NCBI GenBank assembly: GCA_036346205.1
Contig: JARFJB010000762.1
Location: forward strand, 3,506,501 to 3,570,500
Source of the DNA: Vesta saturnalis
Taxonomy: Eukaryota; Arthropoda; Insecta; Coleoptera; Lampyridae
Direction of reading: 5' to 3'
Length of the DNA stretch: 64,000 bases
Shown: positions 48,899 to 61,950 of the stretch, piece after piece
Layout of the letters: each line of letters starts with the position of its first letter
Numbering within the stretch: position 1 is the first letter of the stretch
Translations under genes and position numbers: made by a program
Notes under the pieces: model-generated
Told to the model about the DNA's origin: nothing
What the model saw: the letters and a program-made list of their open reading frames with translations, nothing else
The model's database searches: none

Positions 48899-50320
48899 CA
48901 CAAGTACAATCACAAGAACAAGCACAAGCACAAGCACAAGCACAAGCACAAGCACAAGCACAAGCACAAGCACAAGCACAATCACAAGCACAAGCACAAG
49001 CACAAGCACAAGCACGCGCATACGCACATACACAGACACGCTCACACACGCACACACGCACACCCGCTCACACGCTCACACGCTCACACACTCACACGCA
49101 CACACGCACACACGCACACACGTACACACGCACACACGCTCACACGCTCACATACGCACACACACACACGCACAGACGCACACACGCACACACGTACAGA
49201 CGCACATACGCACACACGCTCACACGTTCACACGCACACACGCACAAACGCACACACGCACACACGAAGCACGCACACACGCACACACGCACTCACGCAC
49301 ACATGCACACACGCACACACGGACACACGCACTCACGCACACACGCACACAAGCACACACGCACACACGCACACGCACACACGCACACACGCACACACGC
49401 AGACACGCACACACGCACACACGCATCACGCATACACGTACACACGCACACACGTACACACGCACACACGCGCAGACGCACACACACACACGCACACACG
49501 CACACACGCACAGACGCACACACGTAAACACGCACACACGCACACATGTACACACGCACACACGCACACACGCACACACGCACACACGCACACACGCACA
49601 CACTCACACACGTACATACCCACAGACGCGCACACGCACACACGCACACACGCCCACACGCGCACACGCACACACGCACACACGCACACACGCACACAGG
49701 CGCACACGCACACACGCACACACGCACTCACGCACACATGCACACACGCACACACGGACACACGCACACTCACACACGCACACACGCACACACGCACTCA
49801 CGCACACAAGCGCACACGACACACGCGCACACGCACACACGCACACACGCACACACGCACACACGCACACACGCACACACGCACACACGCACACACGCAC
49901 ACGCACACGACACATCACGCATACACGTACACACGCACACACACACGCGCAGACGCACACACACACACGCACACACGCACAGACGCACACACGAAAACAC
50001 GCACACACGCACACATGCACACACGCACACACGCACACACGCACACAGGCGCACACGCATGCACGCACGCACACACGCACACACTCACACACGTACATAC
50101 CCACAGACGCGCACACGCACACACGCACACACGCCCACACGCACACACGCACACACGCACACACGCACACACGCACACAGGCGCACACGCACGCACGCAC
50201 ACACGCACACACTCACACACGCACATACCCACAGACGCACAGACGCACACACGCACACACGCCCACACGCACACACGCACACGCGCACACACGCGCACAC
50301 GCACACACGCACACTCACAT
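48899..50320. repeat. ACACGC-type hexanucleotide array 2 (1.4 kb)
   Basis: It starts with about 110 bp of CACAAG hexamers and continues as about 1.3 kb of CACACG with scattered variants. Rare markers recur at fixed distances: CATCACGCATACACGTA at 49424 and 49913 (489 bp), and CACTCACACA with nearby CATACCCACAGACGC at 49601, 50082 and 50210. This shows higher-order duplication. The CACACG part alternates purine and pyrimidine. Long ORFs on both strands are a by-product of the stop-free unit. Confidence 0.97.
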
Positions 50321-50345
50321 ATACATATTCCTTTCCTCCTATGAC

Positions 50346-51610
50346 GTCTCGTCACGGAGCTGTAGTAGTTGATCCTGCTAACAAAGCCAACCTATTTGTC
50401 GAATTACTTTGCATCAAATTCATGCCTCAAGGATTCTGGTAAAATTGTGCCGTCGCTAAAATCTTCCTCATATGCTATGAGACCAATACACCTTCCACAT
50501 AAGCTTCTAGAATCAATAATCTATAAGCTTTACTCAAACGAGGCGATTGGCCCTGACGGTATGCCAGTTATCGTCGATTTTCCATCTACTTCCCAACTAC
50601 TTTCGTTCCTCTAGCCCACTAAACGACCACCAGCATGGGTACAGGTAGAGCCGGTTAACGGGTGATCGTCTTTTACATGTCATCCAACTTTGGAATAAAC
50701 CACTAGAAAGGTCCGGTGAAATAGTTTTAGTAACTTTAGATACTTCAAAGGCTTTTGACCAGGTTAAGCTCAAGTGCCTACTTGCCAAGCTCACCTCGTT
50801 CGGCTTACCTGATGTAATTATTCTCAGTTTTCCCACAACAGTGAGTGTAATTAGGACGTTAAAGTGAAAATGGCAGCTTCACACAACAGAGACGCGTCCT
50901 TGAATGGGGAAGGAATAATCTACTCACGTTTAACGCCTTCAAAACCCAGGGTTGCCTTGTGTCCGCCAAGAAAGATCGTTCATTTCCTGCTGTAAGTATG
51001 AACCGCTTAGATCTCAAATTTTCATACACTATGTCTATGTTAGGGATGTCTGTCCGTATCATCGAACCTTTCATGGGTTGACCACCTTTTGTCATCTAGG
51101 AAAACAGCTACCCGTAAACCGGGTTTTCTATGCAGATCTAACCAGTACTTCACATCGCTACAACTCCTTTTACTCTATAAGGCTCAACTTCGACCTAATC
51201 TGGATTACAATTCCCACCTCTTGATCAGTGCTCCCCAATACGCCCTTGATATGGTAAACCGCATCCAAAAAAAGCTATAAGGCTTATATATTACCCGTCT
51301 CTGCCTTCTGACCTACAGTCCCTTGAGCATAGAAGAATAGTTTCGGTTATTTCCTTATTCTATCGCTACTACTATGGCAAGTGTGCCAGCGAAATACACT
51401 CCTTACTACCTTCGCAGGTCATTTTCGCTAGTAACACTCGGCTTGCCCATTCACACCATAAGTACGCACTCAAAATTCCATCTTGTCACACTAAACGGGC
51501 GCAATCTACATTTTTCCACACGGCGACCAAATTGTGGAATGCACCACCAACAATACCTTTAAAACCTTCCAGTGTTCCTGAGTGCTTTAGCACGTTACAC
51601 AAATCTTAGC
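50346..51610 (+). pseudogene. LINE reverse transcriptase relic 1
   Basis: Frames in order give DPANKANLFVEL, NEAIGPDGMP (linker before the RT), STGD-like SRLTGDRLLHVIQLW, LVTLDTSKAFDQV (motif A with catalytic Asp), LLAKLTSFGLP, then a gap where motifs B and YADD should be. It resumes at NNLLTFNAFKTQGCLVSAKK, MSMLGMSV, the thumb, and the C-terminal block ISLFYRYYYGKCASEI, LAHSHHKYALKI, LWNAPPTIP ending near 51610. Many stops and frameshifts and the missing catalytic core make it a dead copy of a CR1/Jockey-like insect LINE. The hexamer array abuts its 5' end. Confidence 0.82.
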
Positions 51611-52509
51611 CTGTTCAGAAATACTATTAGTAAAAAAAAACATCTACCATAAGTTTACTTACATAAACCACCATTATACATTAATTAAGCCATAATGGTA
51701 ACATCTACATTGTGTTTATATCATTGTAACAAGAATTTATGTTTATAAAAAAAAAACCTTCTCTAAAGAAAAGCAGGCCGTTACAAAAAGCTTTCATAAA
51801 CAACATGTCAATACCAACGGAAAATTCACATCCGAGTAGTTATTTTTGTGCACAACTAAAAAGATCAGATGGTAAATTGCTTTTATATCAGATTTCTTCT
51901 ATTGAGCTGAAATATACTTTACGCCAAGTGTTTTATTAATAGAAAAGGATACATTTGTTTACTAATAAATCTAAAACTTTCTATATGAAAATAACTTTTC
52001 TAATTTAAATGCGAATACAGAAAAGAGCACATTCAGTGTAAATGGAGAAAGTTTTATTTATCTCTTGAAACAAATATTATTAAGAGAATTTTAGCTGAAA
52101 CTGTTTATACAGGGATGTGTAATTTAATTTAAGGAAGACATTATAATACATCCCAATTAGAAAAAAACGCGTTTTACTGTAAATAGAATAACTACAACAC
52201 TATTTCTACAAAATTTAATTAAAAAAGCCAATGACTGTTTTGATTTTTTATATATTCATATTTTTCATGTGAGTAGTGCGCGTTACACAGGGCGGTGCTA
52301 AATTTGACCGACAATATAAGAATGTAAGATTCTCAAGCTAGCTTTTGAAATACCGTTTTCTTTAATAACTCGTAAACGACTTCAATTTAATTTTTATAAT
52401 GTGGTACACAGATTTCTCTTAACGCTTACATTCTGGTCCAAAGTTTATTTTCGACATTGTTTACCTCCCTATTTTTACGCCACTAGCAGACTTGCAATTC
52501 TGTTTTTCG
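51611..52509. other. AT-rich noncoding stretch between LINE relics
   Basis: A 66-codon ORF (51739-51939) is lysine-rich at its start but unrecognised. Nothing else seen. Confidence 0.45.
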
Positions 52510-54290
52510 TAGTCTCCTAAGCAACTTCATTGAGGCATACAACTTGATGGATGTTCCCACTCGTATTACTCATAATTCTGCAACGTGCTCGACATAATTC
52601 TAGTCACAGACAATTCTGTCCTGGAAACTAGTCACCCTATCAGTGTGTATAATATCTCTGACCACAAACTAGTGTATTGTTCTCTTACAATTAACAAACC
52701 ACCCAAAACTTCGACGACCAGAAACTTTAGAAATATTGATCAGAGTAAGCTTCTCGCTTTATTCAGTTCTTTCTCGACATCACATAAAAAGTCGAATTTC
52801 TGAATGGTAACTTACTGGATCTTTTTGACGCATAAGCCCCACTTCGTAAAGTTAAGTTGTCTGATAAGTACCTTGGTTAACGGAAAATACGCGGTAACTA
52901 ATGACGCTAAGAGACAAGTCTGGACATAAATGAAAGCAATCTAAATCTCAGCAAGACTAGGAATAATACACTTCAATGCGTAGTTTTACCTCAATCGTTT
53001 TAAAAAGTGAAAAAAAGGGCGTATCTTTTGGAAGCTAGGAACAGTCATGGTTCATGAATCTAGATTTTGGTGGAGGCGTCTGAAAAGTTTAGGTATAGTA
53101 AAATCTGGATATCAGCTACCGGATAGTTTGCTATTAACAATTTTTTTTATAGAATCTACTCCATGATCCGTGACTAATGCAGATTTGATTCATTTTTATT
53201 TTTCTTCTTGTTTTTGAATGTAGATAAAGGGTTTTTAATTGAATTAGTTGATGAGTTTACTATAGGAAAGATTATATATAATATTAAAAGTTCCTCAACT
53301 GGGTCTGATGGAATAAATTTAGACATAGTTGCAAGACCGCTCTTTAAAATATGTGTAATGATACGTTAAGGGCGAGGGTGCACGATATTGGTTTACTCGA
53401 TTACTCCAAAACATCCGACTCCTTGGACCACAACATATTACGATAAATTATAAGGTTCTGTGGGCATTGGTGCAATAGCTCTGATTAATAATTACTTATC
53501 TGATCGAACTCAAAGGGTGGTTGTGGGTGATAGTACTTCATCTCTTAAAGGTCCTCTTCTATTCATACTGTATACATGCACTATTCCGTGTTGTATCCCC
53601 TCATGTAGCATTAATTCATATGCGGACGGTACACAAATCTATCTCTCCTTTCACCCTGACGCTGTCACTGAAGGGATTCTTTCTCTAAATACAGATTTGT
53701 AACATATCTTTCAGGTTTTGAAAGACCATTCCTTGCATTTAAATCCACGTAAGTGTAAAGCTGTTCTTTTCGCCTCTGGCGTTAATCGTCATAAACTAGG
53801 TAACTTACAACTGCATATCGAGGTGTACATATACTGTTACTGCGTGGTTACAGTGCCTTGAAGCGTATTTACGCTAGGTCTATTTAACGATCATGCGAAA
53901 AAAATGTTGTGCAAATCTATAGTACTTTCTCAATGTAACTTCTGTGACGTGCTATATGGTCCCTTTCCCCCCTGTTCTGATGTACAGTGGATCGAGAAAC
54001 TTCTAAAATCATGTCTGAGGCTAATATACGGTATTGGAGGTCGATCTAGAATTTCACATAAGCTAGTGGATATACGTTGGTTTAAACATGGGTAAAAGAA
54101 GACAGTTACATAGTGCTTGCTTATATCAGAAAGTTATTCATTCTTATCTACCTGCTTACTTCTACCATAAAATCACTTTTCGTATTGACGTACACCATTT
54201 GATGCGCCACAGGGGTTGCTCACCGTTCCTGCTCACTACCTCGAATTTTTTAAAAATTCTTGTTCATACCAGGTTAACATAATATCTTAG
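52510..54290 (+). pseudogene. LINE endonuclease/reverse transcriptase relic 2
   Basis: The reading opens in the C-terminal part of an APE-type endonuclease: SLLSNFIEAYNLMDVPTRIT, LDIILVTDN, ISDHKLVYCSL (the conserved SDH). Reverse-transcriptase remnants follow: SSSTGSDGINLDIVA, INNYLSDRTQRVVVG, GPLLFILYT, SYADGTQIYL (YADD box with the second Asp changed to Gly). Then LHLNPRKCKAVLF, VLSQCNFCDVLYGP, SCLRLIYGIGG, LHSACLYQKVIHS, YHKITFRIDVHHL and FKILVHTRL end near 54280. Frameshifts occur throughout. This is a different LINE from the one at 50.3 kb. AATAAA and an (ATT)n tract about 400 bp downstream probably mark its 3' end. Confidence 0.83.
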
Positions 54291-54685
54291 TCCTATACGT
54301 CACTTTCGCATACATCCTTTAAATTAAATTCGAACAGTACCTCACCTTGCATGATACCCATCCGTAGTCTTTTGTGGGTGCATGTTCATCTACATTTACT
54401 CTGTTTTTGTTTGCATCTTAAGTTTTTTCAGGTCTCAAGGATTTATCGATACTGTAAATACACGTATACTAACTTAATAATCATACCGCTACATTTTATG
54501 ATGTCTCGTATATAGTTTATTTTCTGCCTAAACTGGTTAGACTTGAAAATCGTGCAACCCCATAGGGTTGACCGAAGTTTCACCTCTTTCCGTACCTATT
54601 TATTAATTAGGCACATTTCGTGATATCGTTATTATCGATATTATAAATATTGCTATAATGTATGGAAGTTGTGGAAATAAACATA

Positions 54686-54686
<1 letters not shown>
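54291..54686 (+). other. Probable 3' untranslated region of LINE relic 2
   Basis: AT-rich noncoding sequence ending GTGGAAATAAACATATATT directly before an (ATT)n tract, as in insect LINEs with microsatellite tails. Confidence 0.5.
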
Positions 54687-54730
<44 letters not shown>

Positions 54731-54754
54731 CATTATTATTATCATTATTATTAT
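54687..54754. repeat. (ATT)n microsatellite
   Basis: About 68 bases of ATT repeats with two CATT interruptions, directly after an AATAAA-containing LINE-like 3' end. Confidence 0.95.
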
Positions 54755-54765
54755 TCTCGTTTCTT

Positions 54766-54963
54766 GTTTATCAGGAATGATCTTTATTTTAATGTATGAT
54801 GTTCTTTGATTTTCTATAATTTATGCTTTATTTACCCGGAGAGATTTTTATTTTTATTTTATGCCTTGTTTAGCAGGAATGATATTTATTTTATGTATGA
54901 TGTACTTTGATTTATATAATTCATACTTTATTTACCCGGAATGATTTTTATTTTTATTTTATT
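54766..54963. repeat. Two-copy tandem repeat, ~99-bp unit
   Basis: GGAATGATCTTTATTTTAAT, ATGTATGATGTTCTTTGATT and TTTATTTACCCGGAGAGATT of the first copy recur slightly changed in the second copy starting about 54865. Confidence 0.8.
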
Positions 54964-55189
54964 TATTTTTGAGGATTAATTCAAGTAAATCTTAAACCTC
55001 ATTATTCGTTTTTTTGAAACTGTTTAAAACACGAACAAAGTTGTAAACTCATTTATAATTTATTATTGTCTATTACACCATCATGTTATTATTATTTTTT
55101 TTCTTCTTTCTTCATTTATTTATATTTTAACTATTTTGCTAATAAGCGCGATATCGAATGTTTAATAAAAAAATTTTGCACAGTGTCAG

Positions 55190-55339
55190 ATAGAGTATAC
55201 TGTATTATATATGTACCTAACATGTTAAAATAACAATTTAATTGTAAATGATCGTAATGTAAACACAGGAACCAACCCATAAGTCTTGCAGACTTACTGT
55301 ATATTTATTATTCGAAATAAACAATTCAATTCAATTCAA

Positions 55340-55395
<56 letters not shown>

Positions 55396-55420
55396 ACTAT
55401 TATTAATATTATTATTATTA
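55190..55420 (+). repeat. LINE 3' terminus with (ATT)n tail
   Basis: The sequence ends CTGTATATTTATTATTCGAA, ATAAACAATTCAATTCAATT and then runs into ATT repeats (55341 to about 55420). A terminal CAATT/ATTCA repeat after AATAAA is characteristic of CR1/Jockey-group LINE 3' ends in insects. No coding part of this copy is attached. Confidence 0.65.
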
Positions 55421-55769
55421 TTTAGTTATTTTCGCGTGGAAAACCCATAACCTTTGATTATGTTAAATATGATCGTTTCTGAGCTAATCTAGCCTTAAGT
55501 AAAACGTGAACTAGTTTTATTTAAACTTCATATCTTACCATTAGAGCCATCGCAAGAAAATTTGGTAGTCCTTAACTATTACGTTTGAAATAATTTGTGT
55601 TTTTAATTGTAGAACAAAAAATGTGAAATATTAGTGCACCACTACTAAGTAAAGAAATTGACAAACCTAATCGGTGGTGATGTTCCAGAAAATATCTAAG
55701 TCTACCTGGCAAAGTCCCAAAAATCCCCTCTGTGCTTTTTCAAAATCGTACGATTAACTGGAGAACAAG

Positions 55770-58764
55770 GACGAGAGCCAGTGCAGATTTCAAGAGCTCA
55801 CCGACTTTTTAAAGAAAGCTGGTTCTACAGAAAATATATACAGCGAGAAGCTGCAGAAAAGAAAACTGTAGGAGCATTGTGGCAAACGAAATATTATCAA
55901 AGCTCATAGGATACACAAGCATTCTGTGTTTTTGAGTGAGGTGAGGTCAAAACATTAAACGATAAGTGGTACAATTAGAAACATGGCAAACCAGAAGAAA
56001 AAAGGACAAGGATGGTCAAAGCCGACGCCATGACATTCGGTCTCACTTTTACGATTGCGCCAGGAATCCAACGCAAGACCACTACGCAAAGACTAAGTCG
56101 CTAAGAGAAAGGCAATAGCGGTTTCCAATGCTATAATTGCAGTAAGTCGCCCTCGCTCTTCGTATTGCCCTGGAAATTTGGCTTCCATCGACGTTACTCA
56201 AAGGGACTGTTGGTTGTGCTATCGAAGCTGGGAGTATGCGCAACCTACAAAGAGACTTTCAACATTGAAATATGGTTGACAATAAATGCTCAACCGTTGA
56301 TCGACGACGACTCTTATGTACAGTTTGTTTATTGTAACATTGAGTACAAAACAAATCTCCCTGTATCGCTGGGTGCTTCTGTTGCATCATTGGGACTTCT
56401 CCAGCGTGGAATGGGTTTATAAACGCATCGACATCAATCGAACCGAAAAATTACCAAACACCAACTGTAATTCCTTTAACATTTGTCAACCATGCGCCCT
56501 CTACTCGTACCACCGTTTATACTGGTCTCCTAGATACCACCAAACAGTTCAAATAAGAAATCAATCGTCATGCGTGGTCCCACTGGACCAGCCACTTTAC
56601 GCAAAAGCATTATGCATAGTCTTAGGAGCTGGGGTGCACAATCCTCTTTCATGTGTTGTTTTGCGTCATGCTGGCTTCCATTTGCTGATGTCTTCTATGG
56701 GAGCCATAGGAGCAATAATGAGTGGCGGTAGTCTGGAAGAACTATGGGAAAATATTTATGTAAAAAATTCAGTAGTCCACATGGTAACGGGCCTTGACTG
56801 CACCCAAGCTGTCCGCGGCCACTTTCTAACACAGCTCCCCCTGACAATTCTGCTTTTGCAAGATGTGAACAGTAACTCCGACTTAAATCAACGATTAAAC
56901 TAAGCGACTTCAGGAAGAAGAATCGCTAGAAAGCATTGTGACGTACAGATGTCTGAACGAAGCTACAGATCTATTTACTTCCAAATTAGAAGAACGAGCT
57001 GCGTCTTCACACACAGGAAAATTGTGGGTACAATTTTTTAGAACGTTCACTGCCTTACATCTTTTTATTAGAGCCAAGCGATCTAGTGATTGAAAACTCC
57101 ATCTGTACAGTGTACAAAGCATGATTCCGTACTTGTACTCCGCAGACCACCTCAACTGCGCCAAGTTGACTCATTTTTATTTGCAAAAAATGCTAAAACT
57201 GGAAGACAACATGAGTGCTTCTGATTTCCAACAGTTTGTCAACTAAGCTATTTTATCATTTGCAGATCAGGCAAGTTTTGGTCGGGGATATAGACTGACA
57301 TGACAATTGAGCAAGTATTAATGAGAGACATGAAAACTCCTCGTGTCTCTGCTTACGCGTTTGGTTGCAGACCATTCTGCAGTGTGACAAATGCCATGAA
57401 TGTAAAAGGAAGAGTTGGAGGAATACTTGAGGTACGAGTTGGTTTACCCACCACCAGCATTATTTGATGGTGCACTAATGTGAAAGGGAACAAAATCCGC
57501 AATTTATCACCGTTTTGAAAAAGGTTGCAGCGTGTAACCATACACTCCCTTCGAATGCAGTATTTAAGTAGATGAAGGTCTTCTGCTACAGCGTGTTGTA
57601 TGAATATGTCCGGCAAACTACCAATAGATTTGCCACCAATATGTCAAACACATCTTGCAATACTGCGAAAAGTACGAAAGGTAAAGAGTATTTGAGAAAT
57701 CGGCGCGAGCATACAGCGGGAGCGGCGGCAATAAAACATTCTACCCCATCGACTGTACCATAAGGAGCGCTTATGATCAACGAAAAAAACAAGAATCATT
57801 TCATCGCCCTCTTTTCCAAGAAACTTACATTATATGGAATAAAAGTGATTCAAGCTACTGATGACGCCGATAGTTTGATAATATCAACATCTATAGAGGC
57901 TTCAAAGGCAGGGATTGGGCTCGGTGATTGTAAGGATAAATATAGGCCTTCTCGCCCTATTGGTTGCGCTTTCCGACAGTCAAACTAACGTTCGAATGTT
58001 CATTCCTGGCAAAGTAGTTGCGGAACACAGGATCTTCAGCAGTGCAAGCATTAGGAACACCCTCGGGGATCTCCAAATATTCTTTTCTTTCACGCAGTGA
58101 CGGCTTGCGACACTAAGTCTGTCCCGTTTAGAAGAAACAAACGCAGATTCTTCTAGAAACTGAAGGAAAATTGTGCTTTAGAAGAAAAGGGGTTGATATT
58201 CAACAAACCGGACGTTACATATGAAGAAATTGCAGCGGAAGGAGGGTCGTTCTTTCTAGCTGTGTACGGTTTCGATACGAATAGCAGTTTGCACCGACTA
58301 TATATGAGAACAGTAGCGAAGCAGTCATTAAAGCCAATGTTTGATCTGGCCGCACTACCACTCACATCCGTTGCAGCTAAGCAGCACCTTTGGCCAGTTT
58401 ACTACCGGATGAGTGCCAAATTTTAAAGTCAGTACCAATTGAAATTGTTTCAATGCACATCTAATGTAATGATTTTAATGCAACTTAATATTTTTAAACA
58501 GGTTCAAGAGTGAAAGGGGACTTCTATAAGAAAAGCGTAAAGAGGCTGGATGTGGAGAAATGACCGATATACACCAAATCCAAATCCAAATGAAGAAGAT
58601 TCTGCACCATCTCAAACCTTGCATATCATTTCTTGCAACTGTAAGTCTGGATGCGAACAAACTGTGAGTGCCGAAAGAGCGGTCTCAACTGCACAACCAT
58701 GTGCGGCTATTGCACTGAGATTCGGGACCTGGACGACGATGATGACGTTGGCGTGGGCAATTGA
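55770..58764 (+). pseudogene. Near full-length copy of the CXC-tailed arthropod protein family
   Basis: Pieces in order across frames: FLKKAGSTENIYSEKLQKRK (about 55810), NMANQKKKGQGWSKPTP, VLSKLGVCATYKETFNIEIW and QFVYCNIEYKTN (56225-56350). Then VVPLDQPLYAKALCIV, HAGFHLLMSSMGAIGAIMSG, LEELWENIYVKNSVVHMVTG, AVRGHFLTQLP (56575-56850). Then decayed text near 56900-57300, DMTIEQVLMRDMKTPR (57297), FLAVYGF, FDLAALPLTSVAAKQHLWPVYY (58340-58400), VQE, GWMWRND, HIISCNCKSGC, CECRKSGLNC, TTMCGYC and an acidic tail stopping at 58764. An intron-like insertion (58410-58503) separates VYY from VQE. Order and length fit the family's about 1000-residue plan. Dozens of stops and shifts make it a pseudogene. 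Role unknown; the cysteine tail suggests metal or DNA binding. Confidence 0.75.
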
Positions 58765-61590
58765 TTGAATAGAAGGGTATAACTATTTCAAATGTTGGTC
58801 GATTATATAAGAACAAATTTGCGATTTTTTGATAAAAAAAATCCAATATGGCCGACATCCGGTTTTACCGTAAATGATATAGAAGCTGGAAATTTAAATG
58901 GGACACTCAGTCTAATTTTGCATTTTTGGACTCTGCCCCTTCAAATACGTACAACGCTATTGTCAAATTTCAATTTGAACGCCATTTTAATTTTTTTAAC
59001 TGAATTGTTTTGTACATCCAAGGTGGTCATGACTTGATTCAAGTTACTTATAACTTAACCAAAGTTATGTAAAAAGTATTCATTTTGCCAATGATTGAAT
59101 TTTATTCATTTAATTTAACACTAAAATCGTAAAATGCAGTTTTTTAACCAAAACCATGTTTTATTTATAAAAAAGTTAATGGGCCACCCCGTATTTAAAA
59201 TAGCTCTTATAAATTCGAATTAAATGGTCTACATAACATTCACTTGTTTTCTTAACTGTTTTTATTTGATATTTCGACAGGGGCGTCTTCAGGAGCATTT
59301 TGTGTTTATGGAAATTAAATAATAGTACATTATTTAACTTTATTTGAGAAACCGAAAATGTTTAGAGGGGAATGGCGGTATTTTTGAACATTTATTATAA
59401 GAACGCTGTGATTACAAACACGTTTATGTATGAAATTTTGTTTAATTTTAATTACGTTATAACTTAAAAACAAATAAAAATCGGGTAACGTTTGAGTTTT
59501 TTTGCATTATTATTACACTCCTGGAGTTTGGTCTATTCCTCCCGACTCACTCTGTATACTAATTATTAAAGAAACTCCGCAACTTTATAATCTATGTTCT
59601 TCGTCTTTTCAGGTTTTGTGCAATCAAAGGTAGATGGCGTTAGAGAGTTATTTATTATGAACAAATTTTATTTTAGTATATTCTTTCTCTTACATTCAAA
59701 CCTGAAAGTCAAGAGTCACGTACATGTGGATCTCATAAAAAAAGGTATAATAAATCTATACCGGATAAGATTAATTCAGCATTTTTTTTTTGCTAATACG
59801 ATCATAATATGGAAAATATTTTATACATTATTTGAAAATTTTTTGCAGATATTAATTAGCTTATTGCGGATGTTTATCACGTTAATGTAATTATAGGAAC
59901 GGGACTCAGAGTAGCGTGCCTTGAGTTGATTTCAGACCTTTACATCGTGAACATGTAGTACAAGAACGTGGTGGATTGGAAGTATCGAAAACTGGCGTCA
60001 GGTGGATGTGGAGTTACTAACACTTTCCGTTTCTGTTAGAAAATGTAAATGTTGAGTGCTAAGTAGTTTAGCATATCGAATTTGCCGATAATATAACATC
60101 AGATTTTTTACGTTTTTTAGAGTGCCCCATTTTGGCCAAGTGCTTATCTGTTTAAGGACGCACCTTATAAAATGGAAATGGGTGCCTGTGTACCGTGCAT
60201 TGCCGTTGATTATGAAGCTTAATGTAGACAAAAATAAACGTTTTCATGTCGTGTTGCGAGAAATTAGTGTCTTTCCAAATTGAAGAGTTTGGAAACCTGT
60301 TCTGGAGAACAGGCACATGCTTGAAGTTCGAGTTAACGTGTAGATAAGGATGCTTTTAAAAAATGTCAAGAATTGAAATATCCTATGTGGAAGAAATTGC
60401 AGTGCCTCAATCCGTGTATTTATCTGTGCTACCTTACCACGGACGGTAGCTTGAATTTGGGTGTCTGGTAAAGTAAGTACCTCCAAGGAGGTTAACTGGG
60501 GATCTCTACAAAAGTATTGATTATGCTGAGTTCAATTTAAAATACTACTGTCAATTCGAAAGCGACGTTAGATTGATTAGTTCTAAAAAATATCGAACTA
60601 TAACGTTAAGCCAAACGTCAACTTTCTACTTCAAATACTATTCGATATATTATTGACATTAAGTCAGTTGCAGGACAAACTTGGTATACTTTGATCTGCA
60701 TAGAAATTTTGAGAAAATACTACATACTAGAAATTCATCTGCATTATCACAATTTGTGGGTGATACAGCAGCACAAGAATAAATAAGGGCGCAACCTATG
60801 GTGAAGAAACAAGTAGTAATTTTTAGACTAGGGTACAAAGCGAAGGCCTGAAATTAAAAAAATTCTAATTACCATTAGTAAAAGTCCCACTAAGATGATT
60901 CCAGCTATTCTAAAGCTATGTGAGAACCAATTGAATGTTCCTAGGATTCTCCTGGATCAAAGATATCAGAATATGTTGATTATGATTTATGTTAATCCAA
61001 TTGAAAAATAAAAAAAAAATATTTCGGACCTTAAACGTCAGAATTCAAGAGTAACGAACAACATAAGTGCTTTATAGTAATTATAATACATAAAGTAGAT
61101 AGCTAATTTGCTGTTCTTCAGCCGTCTCACGAAAATATCACTACCAACATCCTGACCAATCCCAAACAGGTTAGTCATTCTACATGAGCGTCAGTGTGCC
61201 ACTATATCCACTGACACACATTCTCTGACTTCCGAACAGTTCCGTTGCAGCAGCTTATTCCGGCCCTTAACGTTCATAGCATTCACGCAATTTCCTTGCG
61301 GAGCAGGCAAACAATCCCTGCTTCTTTATTTTCATTCGAAATCTTTCTCCATGCTTTCCTATCCTTGCATATGTCCCTAGCATCCGCAAGATTCACACAT
61401 TGTCTCTGACAGACACTTTTATTTTTAAAACTCCTTATCTTTCATTCTTTTATCATTACCCATGTCGGGGCCAAATCCGTTACTTTCTACCTACCTACCC
61501 ACTGCGAATTAAACCTTTGCCTCTTCCTGACGATACCATGCTAATATCCCTCAGAAAAATTTTCAGTCTTGTCGCATTACTAATAGAGTG
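58765..61590. other. AT-rich noncoding stretch
   Basis: Two sequences resembling outer ends of mariner-type elements are present (CCACCCCGTA at about 59175; CTCACTCTGTA at about 59546), both in the same orientation and with no partner found. ORFs of 98 (59594-59890), 77 and 80 codons (59998-60486, -) are unrecognised. No gene is supported. Confidence 0.4.
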
Positions 61591-61638
61591 TGAACGCGAA
61601 CGCGGACGCGAACGAGAACGCGAACGCGAACGCTAACG

Positions 61639-61676
<38 letters not shown>

Positions 61677-61736
61677 GACACGGACACGGACACGGACACG
61701 GACACGGACCCGGACACGGACACGGACACGGGCACG

Positions 61737-61769
<33 letters not shown>

Positions 61770-61801
61770 CGTGCGTGGACGCGGGCGCGGACGCAGACGC
61801 G

Positions 61802-61891
<90 letters not shown>

Positions 61892-61950
61892 CAACCCACA
61901 CGCGCACATGTAAACACGCATATGCGGACACGTACACACACGCACACACT
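61591..61950. repeat. Hexanucleotide array 3
   Basis: Blocks of GCGAAC (61591-61635), GAACAC, GGACAC (61675-61780) and GACGCA (61790-61888), then a unique-looking tail CCCACACGCGCACATGTAAA with more CACACG. Array 4 has the same block order and the same tail. Confidence 0.97.

Noticed and set aside
48879..50372. 497-codon ORF of Thr-His-Arg repeats and long ORFs on the other strand
   Set aside because: It is produced entirely by a stop-free hexamer array; similar-length frames exist on both strands.
59165..59560. A further mariner-like element bounded by CCACCCCGTA and CTCACTCTGTA
   Set aside because: Both motifs point the same way, no inverted partner or transposase was found.
59998..60486. 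Two consecutive minus-strand ORFs (77 and 80 codons)
   Set aside because: They would join through a stop, but no recognisable domain could be read and no splice sites support a gene.
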